Source: an uncultured Eubacteriales bacterium (GTDB lineage Bacteria > Bacillota > Clostridia > Oscillospirales > Acutalibacteraceae). From it: a stretch of 48,526 nt of DNA. The stretch lies in assembly GCA_900540085.1 (NCBI GenBank), contig UQEU01000011.1, forward strand, positions 1 to 48,526. Direction: 5' to 3'. Both the position numbers and the translations under genes were made by a program. Below are positions 1 through 8,538 of the stretch, one piece after another. The notes beneath the pieces are model-generated. The model was not told where the DNA came from and did not search any database. It was given only the letters and a program-made list of their open reading frames with translations. Positions within the stretch are counted from its first letter, which is position 1. The number at the start of each line of letters is the position of its first letter.

Positions 1-4
1 TAAA

Positions 5-21
5 AAGCCCTTCTAGGGCTT
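5..21 (-). terminator. rho-independent terminator of the rnf operon
   Basis: A 6-bp perfect stem (AAGCCC / GGGCTT) with a 5-nt loop. On the minus strand it is followed by a run of T. It lies about 60 nt past the rnfB stop codon and ends the minus-strand rnf transcript. A second, stronger hairpin sits just before it at 24-53. Confidence 0.8.
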
Positions 22-23
22 AC

Positions 24-53
24 TCAAGCCTCCGGCTTAGCCGGAGGTCTTGA
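24..53. repeat. GC-rich palindrome downstream of rnfB
   Basis: An 8-bp perfect GC-rich stem, CCTCCGGC-TTA-GCCGGAGG (29-47), is extended by TCAAG/CTTGA across one bulged T, giving 13 bp in total. It is much more GC-rich than its surroundings. It may protect the 3' end of the rnf mRNA, assist the adjacent terminator, or be a copy of a dispersed palindromic repeat. No second copy was noticed in the window. Confidence 0.6.
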
Positions 54-79
54 CTGTATTATATTTTTATATTTGTTTT

Positions 80-898
80 TTATTGTACATTTTTTGCAAG
101 TTCTTTGACCAAAACGATTGCATGGTCGGGACACTCTGCAACACATTTTCCGCATGCTGCACATTTGTTGTAGTCAATGTAAGCACAGTTGTCTTTAACC
201 GTGATAGCGTCGTATTCACACACCTTTGTACATTTCATACAACCTATACAAGCAGTGTTGCAGGCTTTTCTTGCGATAGCGCCTTTGTCCTTGTTTTTGC
301 AAAAAACACCTGCGTAAGCCTGTTCAACGGGACGAAGTTCTATAATCCCTTTCGGACAAGTTGCAATACAGACTTTACAAGCCTTGCACGCAATGGGATT
401 TACACGGGCAACGCCGTCGCAAATGGTTATTGCACCGTAAGGGCAGGCTTTTTGACAATCGCCAAAGCCCAAACAACCGTATGAGCATTTGTTTTGACCT
501 GCAAAAATGAGATTTGCAGCCTTGCAACTGTCAATTCCGTTGTAGAGCATCTTGCTGCCTGTGTTTTGATTGTTGCCCTGACAGAGTACAACTGCTGTCA
601 TAGGTTTAACGCTTTCGTTGGCAACACCCATAACTTTCGCAACTTTGGCAGCAACTTCGGCACCGCCGGGTGCACAAAGAGAAGTGCTTTCTGCTTTACC
701 TTCGGACAATGCTTTTGCATATCCTGAACAACCTGAAAAACCACAGGCACCACAGTTGGCACCGGGTAAACATTCTTCAATTTTTTCTGCTTTTTCATCT
801 TTAGGAACTGCCATAACGATAGATGCTATCGCCAAAACAAGTCCGCCTATTAAGCCAATGGCAGAAACGATTATAACTGCAAGAAGAATTGGGTTCAT
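80..898 (-). CDS. rnfB: Rnf complex ferredoxin-like subunit B
   Basis: RnfB is the iron-sulfur subunit that passes electrons between ferredoxin and the rest of the membrane Rnf complex. The 272-residue protein has an N-terminal membrane anchor (about residues 4-29). A C-x5-C-x2-C-x4-C cluster motif follows (C43, C49, C52, C57). Four Cys quartets come next, at about 138-152, 171-181, 217-227 and 246-256, so it could carry five [4Fe-4S] clusters. I start it at the ATG at 898, behind GAAAGGTGG, rather than at the upstream in-frame codon at 937, which lies inside rnfA. It is the last gene of the operon, 19 nt after rnfA, and is followed by two hairpins. Confidence 0.95.
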   Translation of the reverse strand: MNPILLAVIIVSAIGLIGGLVLAIASIVMAVPKDEKAEKIEECLPGANCGACGFSGCSGYAKALSEGKAESTSLCAPGGAEVAAKVAKVMGVANESVKPMTAVVLCQGNNQNTGSKMLYNGIDSCKAANLIFAGQNKCSYGCLGFGDCQKACPYGAITICDGVARVNPIACKACKVCIATCPKGIIELRPVEQAYAGVFCKNKDKGAIARKACNTACIGCMKCTKVCEYDAITVKDNCAYIDYNKCAACGKCVAECPDHAIVLVKELAKNVQ

Positions 899-917
899 AT
901 TATCATTTCCACCTTTC

Positions 918-1508
918 TTAACCAAAAATTCCTTCAACCAAACCGGTGAAGCCTAAAAATGAAACTGAAACAAGCGATGCTGAAACTAAAGTTATCGGCA
1001 ATCCTTTGAGAAATTCAGGAATATCGCAACTTTCAATTCTTTTTCTTACGCCTGCAAACATTACCATAGCAAGCATAAATCCGAGTCCTGCACCGAGAGA
1101 TGACGCCATTGATTGTGCAAAGTTGTAGCTTTCGTCAATATTGAGAAGTACAACACCGAGTACGGCACAGTTTGTTGTTATAAGAGGAAGATAGATTCCG
1201 AGTGCATTGTACAATGTCGGAATATATTTCCTTAAAACAATTTCAACAAGTTGAACAAGAGCGGCAATTACAAGTATAAAAACTATTGTTTGAAGATATG
1301 CCAAATCGTGTTCAATAAGAAGTGTGTTAATTGGATATGTAACTGCCGTTGAGAGAAGCATTACAAAGATTACTGCACCGCTCATTCCGACAGCCGTGTT
1401 CAATTTTTTAGAAACGCCTAAAAAAGGACATATACCTAAAAATTTAGATAATACAAAGTTATCTGTAAGAATTCCTGTAAGTAAAATCGCAAAAAACATT
1501 TTCATCAT
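918..1508 (-). CDS. rnfA: Rnf complex membrane subunit A
   Basis: RnfA is one of two related integral membrane subunits (A and E) that form the core of the ion-translocating Rnf complex. The 196-residue hydrophobic protein has about six membrane segments. It carries the family's N-terminal pattern NFVLSKFLGICPFLG, whose Cys is thought in the family to help bind a [2Fe-2S] cluster between RnfA and RnfE. A second conserved block is LITTNCAVLG near residue 108. The start overlaps the rnfE stop by 4 nt (ATGA), which implies translational coupling. A second ATG one codon downstream and a third two codons further are equally possible starts. Confidence 0.96.
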   Translation of the reverse strand: MMKMFFAILLTGILTDNFVLSKFLGICPFLGVSKKLNTAVGMSGAVIFVMLLSTAVTYPINTLLIEHDLAYLQTIVFILVIAALVQLVEIVLRKYIPTLYNALGIYLPLITTNCAVLGVVLLNIDESYNFAQSMASSLGAGLGFMLAMVMFAGVRKRIESCDIPEFLKGLPITLVSASLVSVSFLGFTGLVEGIFG

Positions 1509-2206
1509 TCAGCCATCTCCTTACATTCTTCTTTTTTATTCTTCATAGAACAGGTGTTTGCCATAGGACAAGCCTCGCAGCCTTTTAGTTCAGCTTTAGG
1601 GTTTCCTTTTTTGCCTGCAATTTTATTTGATATGGCAATAAGCATACCGAAAACAAAGAAACCACCCGGTGGCAAAATAAATATTACCATAGGGTCAACT
1701 GAAGCGGGTAAAACAGAGAGTCCCATTATGGAGCCTGCACCGAGCAATTCTCTGATTGCACCCATAGCAACGAGTGAAGCAGTAAAGCCGACGCCCATAC
1801 CCAAACCGTCTGCGGCAGATGCTAAAACAGGGTTTTTGCTTGCAAAAGCTTCTGCTCTGCCCAAGATGATGCAGTTTACAACTATAAGCGGAAGATATAC
1901 ACCGAGTTGCTTGTCAATTTCAGGCATAAATGCTTTGACAAGCATTTGAACTACTGTAACAAATGATGCAATGATAACTATGTATGACGGTATTCTTACT
2001 TTTTCGGGTATAACTTTTCTCAAAAGTGAAATGGCGATGTTTGAACATACCAATACAATAGACGCTGCCGCACCCATCCCCAAAGCACTTTCTACACTTG
2101 TAGTAACCGCAAGTGTGGGGCAGGTACCTAAAACAAGTCTTAAAACAGGGTTTTCCGTAATGATACCTTTAGAAAAGTTTTTCCAAAGACTGTTTCCTTT
2201 TTTCAT
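1505..2206 (-). CDS. rnfE: Rnf complex membrane subunit E
   Basis: RnfE is the partner of RnfA in the membrane core of the Rnf complex. It is 233 residues with about six membrane segments. It shares the conserved blocks ENPVLRLVLGTCPTLA near the N-terminus and VVNCIILGRAEAFA near residue 113, which mirror RnfA and place the paired Cys residues. The last 30 residues form a hydrophilic tail with four Cys (CEACPMANTC, then one more), beyond the membrane core. Its start overlaps the rnfG stop by one base (TGATG), and its stop overlaps rnfA. Confidence 0.96.
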   Translation of the reverse strand: MKKGNSLWKNFSKGIITENPVLRLVLGTCPTLAVTTSVESALGMGAAASIVLVCSNIAISLLRKVIPEKVRIPSYIVIIASFVTVVQMLVKAFMPEIDKQLGVYLPLIVVNCIILGRAEAFASKNPVLASAADGLGMGVGFTASLVAMGAIRELLGAGSIMGLSVLPASVDPMVIFILPPGGFFVFGMLIAISNKIAGKKGNPKAELKGCEACPMANTCSMKNKKEECKEMAE

Positions 2207-2778
2207 CAGTTTGCACCTCCTATTTCACTATATAGACTTAAAGCGGTATTTACAGCGGTTGTTACGGCGTTAGATGTGATTGTGGCACCTGTTAATGCCG
2301 TAATTTGATTGTCGGTTGCATTTGATTTTACAACTTCTATTTTACTGTTTTTACCTTTAAACTGTTCTTTGAACTCGGGATTTTGAGCATTCATACCAAG
2401 ACCTGCCGTTTCGCTGAGTTCAAGCGTTTCAATACCTGCGACAGTTCCGTCGGATGATATTCCCGTCATTATTTTGACATCTCCGCCGTATCCTTTGGAA
2501 ACGGTTGTGAAAACAAAACCGATAACATTGTTTTCTTTGTCAAGTCCTTCAAAATATGTATAAGTGTTTCCGTCAAGACTCACTTCTTTTGCATCGCCGA
2601 AACTTTCGGCGTCAGGTAAAACAAGTTTTCTTGTCGCAACTTCCGTTTCCTGTGCAAGTTGTTCGATTTTCGGAGCAGTTACACTGTTAGTTACTGCCAA
2701 AATTGCCGAAACGATAACACAGATTAAAAACAGGGAAAACGAAGGAATAAAGATTTCTTTAAAGTTAAATTTTTTCAT
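2206..2778 (-). CDS. rnfG: Rnf complex FMN-binding subunit G
   Basis: RnfG is a membrane-anchored subunit carrying a covalently bound FMN on the outer face. The 190-residue protein has one N-terminal membrane segment (about residues 11-30) and then an FMN-binding domain. The flavinylation motif TGATITS is present near the C-terminus, and T166 is the predicted FMN attachment site, by analogy with the S/T-G-A-T motif of the family. The apbE gene in the same transcription unit (6145-7164) encodes the enzyme that would attach the FMN. The start overlaps the rnfD stop by 4 nt. Confidence 0.96.
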   Translation of the reverse strand: MKKFNFKEIFIPSFSLFLICVIVSAILAVTNSVTAPKIEQLAQETEVATRKLVLPDAESFGDAKEVSLDGNTYTYFEGLDKENNVIGFVFTTVSKGYGGDVKIMTGISSDGTVAGIETLELSETAGLGMNAQNPEFKEQFKGKNSKIEVVKSNATDNQITALTGATITSNAVTTAVNTALSLYSEIGGAN

Positions 2779-3782
2779 ACGGCATCTTTCTCCTTTTTCT
2801 CTTTTTTGAAACCGAACGGCTTCGGAGCAGTAAGGTTTTCAATGTGCGGAACAAGAATGTTCATAATAACGATTGAGAAAGACACGCCTTCGGGCAATGA
2901 GCCGAAAAGTCTGATGAGTGATGTAATTATTCCGCAACCAAGTGCAAAAATGATTTTGCCTTTGAATGTAACGGGCGATGTTGTATAGTCTGTTGCCATA
3001 AAAACAGCACCGAGTAAAAGTCCGCCGCCGAGTATTTCATAAGCTACAAACTGAAGATTGCCTTTGCCTGCAATGAGCATTATGAGTGCAACTGTTCCGA
3101 CATATACAAGCGGAATAACGGGAGATATGATTTTTCTTACAACAAGGTAAATGCCTCCGATGATGAGTGCAACGGCACAAACTTCGCCGAGACAACCCTG
3201 TCTTTGACCTATAAACATATCAAGAAGACTCGGCAAATTATCTGTATTTGCCAAAATGTCATTTGAAATGTTGCCGTCTGTAAACATTTTACCGAGAGGA
3301 ACAAGAGGAGTAGCAGATGTAACTGCGTCTGCTTTTGACGGACTTACCCAAGAAGAAATAGCTGTTGGGAAAGACGCCATAAGTACAATTCTTCCTACTA
3401 AAGCAGGGTTTACAAAGTTTTGACCTATTCCTCCGAAAAATTGTTTTACAACTATGATTGCAACCGCACTTCCGATTACAACCATCCAAAGAGGCATTGA
3501 GGCAGGCAAGTTGAATGCCAAAAGCATACCTGTAACTACTGCACTTAAATCACTGATTGTGTTTTCTCTTTTCATAATTTTTCTTGAAATGTATTCAAAA
3601 AATACACAAGACGCAACTGCTACGGCAGTTACCGTCAAAGACCTGAATCCAAAGATGAAAACAGAGGCAATAAGTGCAGGTAAAAGTGCAATTATAACAT
3701 TCAGCATTATGCCCGTCGTTGAGTCTTTTGAACGAAAGTGGGGCGAAGTGCTGACAGTAAATTTCTTTTCTTTATTTTCCAT
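2775..3782 (-). CDS. rnfD: Rnf complex membrane subunit D
   Basis: RnfD is a polytopic membrane subunit of the NqrB/RnfD family, with a covalent FMN and a likely role in ion translocation. It is 335 residues with about nine or ten hydrophobic segments. The motif TSATPL (T155-L160) matches the family's SGAT-like flavinylation site, so T158 is the predicted FMN-bearing residue. FGGIGQNFVNPAL near residue 116 is another family signature. The start overlaps the rnfC stop by one base (TAATG), and the end overlaps rnfG. Confidence 0.96.
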   Translation of the reverse strand: MENKEKKFTVSTSPHFRSKDSTTGIMLNVIIALLPALIASVFIFGFRSLTVTAVAVASCVFFEYISRKIMKRENTISDLSAVVTGMLLAFNLPASMPLWMVVIGSAVAIIVVKQFFGGIGQNFVNPALVGRIVLMASFPTAISSWVSPSKADAVTSATPLVPLGKMFTDGNISNDILANTDNLPSLLDMFIGQRQGCLGEVCAVALIIGGIYLVVRKIISPVIPLVYVGTVALIMLIAGKGNLQFVAYEILGGGLLLGAVFMATDYTTSPVTFKGKIIFALGCGIITSLIRLFGSLPEGVSFSIVIMNILVPHIENLTAPKPFGFKKEKKEKDAV

Positions 3783-5134
3783 TATTTTTTAGCCTCCGCT
3801 TCTTTTACTAAAACTTTACCGAGTTTAAATGAGTGAACAAGAGGTCTGTTTGACGGACATACATAAGCACAACTTCCGCATTCCATACAGACATTAATTC
3901 CGTTATTTATCAAGCCGTCAATATCTTTTGTCTTTACAAGTTTATCCAAACGCTCGGGCATAAGGTTCATAGGGCAAGCCTGAACACACCTGCCGCAGCG
4001 AATACAATCACGCTGTTTCTTTTCAGGCAGGTCTTTTTCGCTGAAACAAAGAATTGCGTTGTTGTTTTTCAAAATAGGAAGTTCGTCGCTGTAAACAGAA
4101 ATGCCCATCATAGGTCCGCCGTACATAAGTTTGTAAACATCGCAGTTGTAACCTCCGCAATATTCAATAATATCCTGAATTTTTGTACCTATCGGAACAC
4201 GAAGGTTTTGCGGATTTTTAACTGCCGAGCCGTCAACCGTAATAGAACGGCTTACGAGCGGTTTTCCTGTTTTGATATATCGTGCAAGAAAAGCAACACT
4301 TCCGACATTCATTACGACACAACCGACATCTGCCGGTAATTTTCCGGGCGGAATTTTTCTTCCTGTTGCAGAATAGACAAGTACCTTTTCAGCACCTTGA
4401 GGGTACTTTGACTTCAAAGTCATAAGTCTGACTTGGTCAAATTTGTCCATTTCGTTGTCGGCTATTCGTTTTAAAATTTTAATTGCTTCAGGTTTATTGT
4501 CCTCTACTGCAATAATTACCCTTTTAAATCCTAAAAATTTATGTAAAAAATATACGCCGTTTAAAATGTCGTATGAGTTGTCAAGACATTCACGGTAGTC
4601 AACCGTTATGTATGGCTCACATTCTGCAGCATTTACTATTAAAGTGTCTATATCTTTATTTGGGTCAAATGCAAGTTTTACATGAGTGGGGAAGCCTGCA
4701 CCGCCGAGACCTACCAAGCCTGAATTTCTGACTGCTTTTAAAAAGTCTTCTCTTGTTTCAACTTCAGGTGGCTGAAGGTCAGGATAGAGTTCCATCTTAC
4801 CGTCAGACTCGATTGTGATTGCTTTTGTAAGATTGCCGTTTGTCAATTTAAAGTCACTGACAGATTTTACTTTGCCCGACACTGTTGCGTGGATAGGTGT
4901 GCTTACATAGGCGTCGCTGTTGCCTATAACCTGTCCGACATACACATATTCTCCAACTTTAACGGTGGGAATACACGGAGCGCCTATGTGTTGCTGCATA
5001 GGCAATACAACTGTAGCAGGAGGGGAAATTCTTTTCACTTCCATATCGGCAGTGTTTTTTCGGTGAGGAACATTTGCTCCTCCCTTGCTTTTGGCGAACG
5101 GTTTTAATATTCCGCCTTGTTTTGTTTGGCTCAT
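3782..5134 (-). CDS. rnfC: Rnf complex NADH-binding subunit C
   Basis: RnfC is the peripheral subunit that exchanges electrons with NAD(H) and binds FMN and iron-sulfur clusters. The 450-residue protein has an N-terminal RnfC barrel-like domain, then the nucleotide/FMN region with GLVGLGGAGFPTHVKL near residue 140. Two ferredoxin motifs follow, C377-x2-C-x2-C-x3-C387 and C416-x2-C-x2-C-x3-C426. The ATG at 5134 has a strong CGGAGG site 5 nt upstream. It is the first of the six rnf genes. About 100 nt separate it from the Gx-transporter gene, a gap holding a weak AT-rich hairpin. Confidence 0.97.
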   Translation of the reverse strand: MSQTKQGGILKPFAKSKGGANVPHRKNTADMEVKRISPPATVVLPMQQHIGAPCIPTVKVGEYVYVGQVIGNSDAYVSTPIHATVSGKVKSVSDFKLTNGNLTKAITIESDGKMELYPDLQPPEVETREDFLKAVRNSGLVGLGGAGFPTHVKLAFDPNKDIDTLIVNAAECEPYITVDYRECLDNSYDILNGVYFLHKFLGFKRVIIAVEDNKPEAIKILKRIADNEMDKFDQVRLMTLKSKYPQGAEKVLVYSATGRKIPPGKLPADVGCVVMNVGSVAFLARYIKTGKPLVSRSITVDGSAVKNPQNLRVPIGTKIQDIIEYCGGYNCDVYKLMYGGPMMGISVYSDELPILKNNNAILCFSEKDLPEKKQRDCIRCGRCVQACPMNLMPERLDKLVKTKDIDGLINNGINVCMECGSCAYVCPSNRPLVHSFKLGKVLVKEAEAKK

Positions 5135-5160
5135 AGTAACCTCCGATAATTTTTAAAAAT

Positions 5161-5179
5161 AAAAATCTTTGAGATTTTT
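5161..5179 (-). terminator. weak AT-rich hairpin between the accessory genes and rnfC
   Basis: A perfect 8-bp stem (AAAAATCT / AGATTTTT) with a 3-nt loop, followed on the minus strand by ATTTTTAAA. The stem is almost all A-T, so termination would be partial at best. It could lower the level of rnfCDGEAB relative to apbE or be chance in AT-rich DNA. A TATAAT lies upstream at 5205-5210 on the minus strand, but no good -35 partner was found. Confidence 0.35.
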
Positions 5180-5238
5180 AAAAAATTAAAATTATTTGTG
5201 TAAAATTATAAAAAGTAATATATCAAAAAATATATCAA

Positions 5239-5763
5239 TTATTTATACAGTTTAAATCGCTTTTTTACGATAGGCAAAATAACTTTCAGTACAGTGCCTG
5301 TAACAAAGCCTGTCAAAATTGCAAAAACAATCAGAACGGGGAGATATCCGATTACGGCAGAAGTCTGTGTGAAAATCATTACTGCCAAAAGTTGACCGAT
5401 ATTGTGAAAAACGGCACTCACTATGCCTATCCCGACATAGCCGAAAGGATTTTTCTTCCATTTGAACAGACAAAAAGCAACTATTGTACTTAAAACTCCG
5501 CCGAACAAACTCGTAGCGAAAGCAACAAATCCTCTTGTTATGCCTGAAAATATTGCTTTGCAAAGTGTAATTACAATTCCGTATCCAAAACCGAGTTCGC
5601 TTAAAGAAAACATTGTTGCAATGTTTGAAAAACCTGGTTTTGCACCGGGTGGAACAAACGGCAGAGGGGGAATGAGATTTTCCAAAAAGGAAAGCGAAAG
5701 TGCCAAAGCACACAAAATTCCCATTAATGCAATTTTTTTTGTAAAAATAGAATTGTTTTTCAT
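5239..5763 (-). CDS. Gx transporter family membrane protein
   Basis: The 174-residue polytopic membrane protein resembles the family often named Gx transporter or 'heptaprenyl diphosphate synthase component I', which looks like ECF-transporter substrate-binding (S) components. About five membrane segments are visible. Characteristic stretches are ENLIPPLPFVPPGAKPGFSN near residue 28 and NIGQLLAVMIF near residue 121. It sits 10 nt after the NusG-II gene and before rnfC. With apbE upstream, the setting suggests an accessory role in flavin supply or in building flavinylated redox complexes. That role is inference and the substrate is unknown. Confidence 0.75.
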   Translation of the reverse strand: MKNNSIFTKKIALMGILCALALSLSFLENLIPPLPFVPPGAKPGFSNIATMFSLSELGFGYGIVITLCKAIFSGITRGFVAFATSLFGGVLSTIVAFCLFKWKKNPFGYVGIGIVSAVFHNIGQLLAVMIFTQTSAVIGYLPVLIVFAILTGFVTGTVLKVILPIVKKRFKLYK

Positions 5764-5773
5764 TTTGTTATAT

Positions 5774-6148
5774 TCAGTATGCTATTTGTTGAATGTCGTT
5801 ATTTTCGCTTTTTACGGCAATTACAACTTTTGCAGGCAGACAGGCAGCAGTGTCGCCGTTTCGTTTAACTGCACCGCTGCTGATGCATAACTTGTCTTTG
5901 CACTCGGCTTCAACAAATTTCATTTCACCTTTTGAAATTTTGATTTTACAGTTGGGGGTTGTGTCTGTTGAAAAATATGTTTCTTCTTCGACAGAAGCAA
6001 GGTCATATTCTGCAACAACTTCGCCGTCGATATAAATTTGTCCCGTTTTTTTATCGCCTTTGTCAAAAAATTTCGGAATAAAAAGTAAAAGACAAACAAA
6101 AAGTATGCACGCAATAAGTATCAAGTCGGCTTTTTTAAATAATTTCAT
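5774..6148 (-). CDS. NusG domain II-containing exported or anchored protein
   Basis: A 124-residue protein with one N-terminal hydrophobic segment (about residues 9-26), which should tether it outside the cytoplasm. A small beta-rich domain of the NusG-II type follows, recognised by the pattern CKDKLCISSGAV followed by AACLPAKVVIAV near residues 83-113. These proteins are commonly encoded beside ApbE and Gx-transporter genes. This one overlaps the apbE stop by 4 nt. It is not a transcription factor despite the domain name. The three conserved Cys residues could be structural. Function unknown. Confidence 0.75.
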   Translation of the reverse strand: MKLFKKADLILIACILFVCLLLFIPKFFDKGDKKTGQIYIDGEVVAEYDLASVEEETYFSTDTTPNCKIKISKGEMKFVEAECKDKLCISSGAVKRNGDTAACLPAKVVIAVKSENNDIQQIAY

Positions 6149-7164
6149 TTAACTGTCTCAAAATCCTTTTCATCACTGTGGAATTTGTTTTTCAAACCGT
6201 TTGTTATTTTTATAGAACCGTCATTAAAAATGAAAACGGCTTGTGCGTCATATTTTTCCAAAAGTTTCAAACTGCTTTGAAAATCTAAAATATAGCAAGC
6301 AGTGGAAAGCATATCGCTCAAAGCACCGTTGTTTGCAACAACCGTAACGCTTGCAAACTCGCTTTTTGCAGGATAACCTGTTTTGGAGTTGAGTATATGG
6401 TGGTATCGTACTCCGTCTTTTTCAAAGTACCTTTCGTAGTTTCCCGAAGTTGAAACGAAGCAATCAAAAAGTTCAAGCGTTGCGATAATTTTTGTCTCTT
6501 TTTCAAAAGGATTTTTGATACCTATTTTAAACGGCTCTTTTTCACTTGCACCGTAAACCAAGATACTTCCTCCGACAGAAACAGTCGCCTTTTTAATGTT
6601 GTTTTTCTGCAAAATTTCTTTCGCTTTGTCAGCACCGTAGCCTTTTGCCGATGCACCGAAGTCAACAATTTGATTTTCACCGATTTTAATAAGGGAGTTA
6701 TCGACGGTGATTTTTTCATATCCGACATTTTTCAGTGCCGTGTTTATTTCTTTTTCCGACGGTATTCTTTCTTTTTCGGTGCCGATACCCCACATCAAAC
6801 TGAGTTCGCCCATAGTTATATCGTATGCACCGTTGCAGTTTTTTGAAAAATCAAGCGACATATTTGTAAGATTTAAAAAATCTTCGTTGTCCGTTTCAAG
6901 AATTTTATTTCCGTTTAATTTGTATGTAAGACTTGATTTTACCTTTGAAGAGAAAACATTGCAGTCCAAGTCTGTCAGCATATCGTTGATTTCCCGTGCT
7001 GACTTTTCTGCGTCTTTTCCGTAAATTTTTTGGTTGATTACAGTACCCATTGCCGTTGAATTTTTTTCATAGAGTTTGTTTTTGTCCGACATAAAATCTG
7101 CGGCAACGACAATCAAAACTATGATAAAAACAATCGGCAAAACGACTTTTACCCATTTTTTCAT
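6145..7164 (-). CDS. apbE: FAD:protein FMN transferase
   Basis: ApbE moves FMN from FAD onto a Thr of target proteins, here most likely RnfG T166 and RnfD T158 encoded downstream. The 339-residue protein has an N-terminal membrane or lipid-type anchor segment (about residues 8-25), so it acts on the outer face. Family motifs are visible: VDFGASAKGYGADKA near residue 168, VSVGGSILVYG near 195, and HHILNSKTGYPA near 255. A conserved DMLSTA block near 283 contributes Mg2+ binding in the family. It is the first gene of the cluster, with a good promoter upstream at 7204-7232. Confidence 0.93.
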   Translation of the reverse strand: MKKWVKVVLPIVFIIVLIVVAADFMSDKNKLYEKNSTAMGTVINQKIYGKDAEKSAREINDMLTDLDCNVFSSKVKSSLTYKLNGNKILETDNEDFLNLTNMSLDFSKNCNGAYDITMGELSLMWGIGTEKERIPSEKEINTALKNVGYEKITVDNSLIKIGENQIVDFGASAKGYGADKAKEILQKNNIKKATVSVGGSILVYGASEKEPFKIGIKNPFEKETKIIATLELFDCFVSTSGNYERYFEKDGVRYHHILNSKTGYPAKSEFASVTVVANNGALSDMLSTACYILDFQSSLKLLEKYDAQAVFIFNDGSIKITNGLKNKFHSDEKDFETVK

Positions 7165-7203
7165 CTTTAAAGCCTTTTAATATTAATTATTTTCAACTTT
7201 ATT

Positions 7204-7232
7204 ATTGTAACGGATTTTGAGAAAAAAAACAA
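7204..7232 (-). promoter_or_regulatory. sigma-A promoter of the apbE-rnf operon
   Basis: On the minus strand TTGTTT (7227-7232) and TACAAT (7204-7209) are separated by 17 bp. The predicted transcript begins about 30-35 nt upstream of the apbE ATG. Nothing comparable was found for rnfC, so this may be the main promoter of the whole cluster. Confidence 0.65.
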
Positions 7233-7417
7233 TATATTTGACGATAAATAAAACTTTAACAAAGTTTTGAACGGTTTTTAATGATGATTGGCCGTACTCG
7301 TTTTTAAATATAAAAAATTTTATCTTTGGTATTGTATAGAATGACGGAAATTATATTTGCATTTTTAAAATATATAATTTAAAATTAAAATAAATGATAA
7401 GACAGGGAGTAGAAAAT

Positions 7418-8476
7418 ATGGAAAAAATGAAAGCTCTTGTATTTTTAGGTAACGGTACGACAGAACTTCAAGAAAGGAATATTCCTATTCTGAAAGATGA
7501 AAATGATGCTATTGTAAAAGTTACATTGAGTACAATTTGTACAAGCGATTTGCATATTGTTCACGGATTTGTTCAAAAAGCAAAATCAAATATCGTTCTT
7601 GGTCACGAATTTGTCGGAGTTGTAACAAAGACGGGAAAAAATGTAAAACACATAAAGGTTGGCGACAGAGTTTCGGCAAATTGCGTAACAAATTGCGGGA
7701 AATGTTGGTATTGTCAACATAATTTTGTTAATAATTGTGAAAATGGCGGTTGGCAGCTTGGATGTACGATTGACGGTTGTCAGGCAGAGTATGTAAGAGT
7801 GCCGTATGCCGACTCGAGTTTGTATAAAATACCGAACAATTTAAGTGATAAATCAGCATTGTTTACGGGCGATATTCTTGCAAGCGGATATTTCGGAGCA
7901 CAACTTTGTGAAATAAAAAAAGGATATACCGTTGCAGTAATTGGAAGCGGGCCTGTCGGAATTTGTTCTGCAATGTGTGCAAAATTGCTTGGCGCCGAAA
8001 AAGTAATAATTATAGATATAGACAGTGAAAGATTAAAATTCGCCGAAAAAAATAATGTTGCCGACAATTATATTGATTCTTCAAAACAGGATGTTATTCA
8101 AAGTGTGCTGAATTTAACAAAAATGCGAGGTGCAGACGCAGTTATAGAAGCAGCAGGAAATGATGAAACATTTAAAATGTCATGGCAAATAGCACGGGCA
8201 AATGCGATTGTAGCAGTCGTTGCAATGTATGAAAAGCCCTTGTCATTGCCGCTTAATCAAATGTACGGTAAGAATTTGATTTTTAAAACAGGCGGTGTAG
8301 ATTCGGCATATTGTGATGAAATTTTACAATATCTTGCCAACGGAAAAATAAATACGGATTTTCTTATTACACATTCGGTAAATCTAAATAATATTGAAAA
8401 AGGGTATAAGATTTTTGAAGAAAAGAAAGACGGATGTATGAAGATTGCCGTAACACCTTATGAATATCAGTTTTAG
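7418..8476 (+). CDS. zinc-dependent alcohol dehydrogenase
   Basis: A medium-chain, zinc-dependent NAD(P)-linked alcohol/polyol dehydrogenase of 352 residues. Catalytic zinc ligands fit C41, H63 and E64 (GHEFVGVV). The structural zinc site is C93-x2-C-x2-C-x7-C107. The Rossmann motif GSGPVGICSA is followed by IIDID, whose acidic residue suggests NAD(H) rather than NADP(H). I use the ATG at 7418, 8 nt after AGGGAG, instead of the in-frame ATG at 7394. The gene stands alone, divergent from apbE and convergent with ylbJ. The substrate cannot be told from sequence; secondary alcohols or sugar alcohols are both possible. Confidence 0.88.
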   Translation: MEKMKALVFLGNGTTELQERNIPILKDENDAIVKVTLSTICTSDLHIVHGFVQKAKSNIVLGHEFVGVVTKTGKNVKHIKVGDRVSANCVTNCGKCWYCQHNFVNNCENGGWQLGCTIDGCQAEYVRVPYADSSLYKIPNNLSDKSALFTGDILASGYFGAQLCEIKKGYTVAVIGSGPVGICSAMCAKLLGAEKVIIIDIDSERLKFAEKNNVADNYIDSSKQDVIQSVLNLTKMRGADAVIEAAGNDETFKMSWQIARANAIVAVVAMYEKPLSLPLNQMYGKNLIFKTGGVDSAYCDEILQYLANGKINTDFLITHSVNLNNIEKGYKIFEEKKDGCMKIAVTPYEYQF

Positions 8477-8538
8477 ATTAGAAAGTAAAAATGATATTCT
8501 TTTAAGCAGGGTATTTAATTGAAACAGTTTGAAAATTC

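Noticed and set aside
50..484. Plus-strand open frame opposite rnfB
   Set aside because: It is antisense to a clear ferredoxin-like gene, has no ribosome-binding site and has an odd Cys/Phe/Thr-rich composition typical of shadow frames.
5462..5890. Plus-strand open frame across the Gx-transporter and NusG-II genes
   Set aside because: It spans two well-supported minus-strand genes and resembles no known family.
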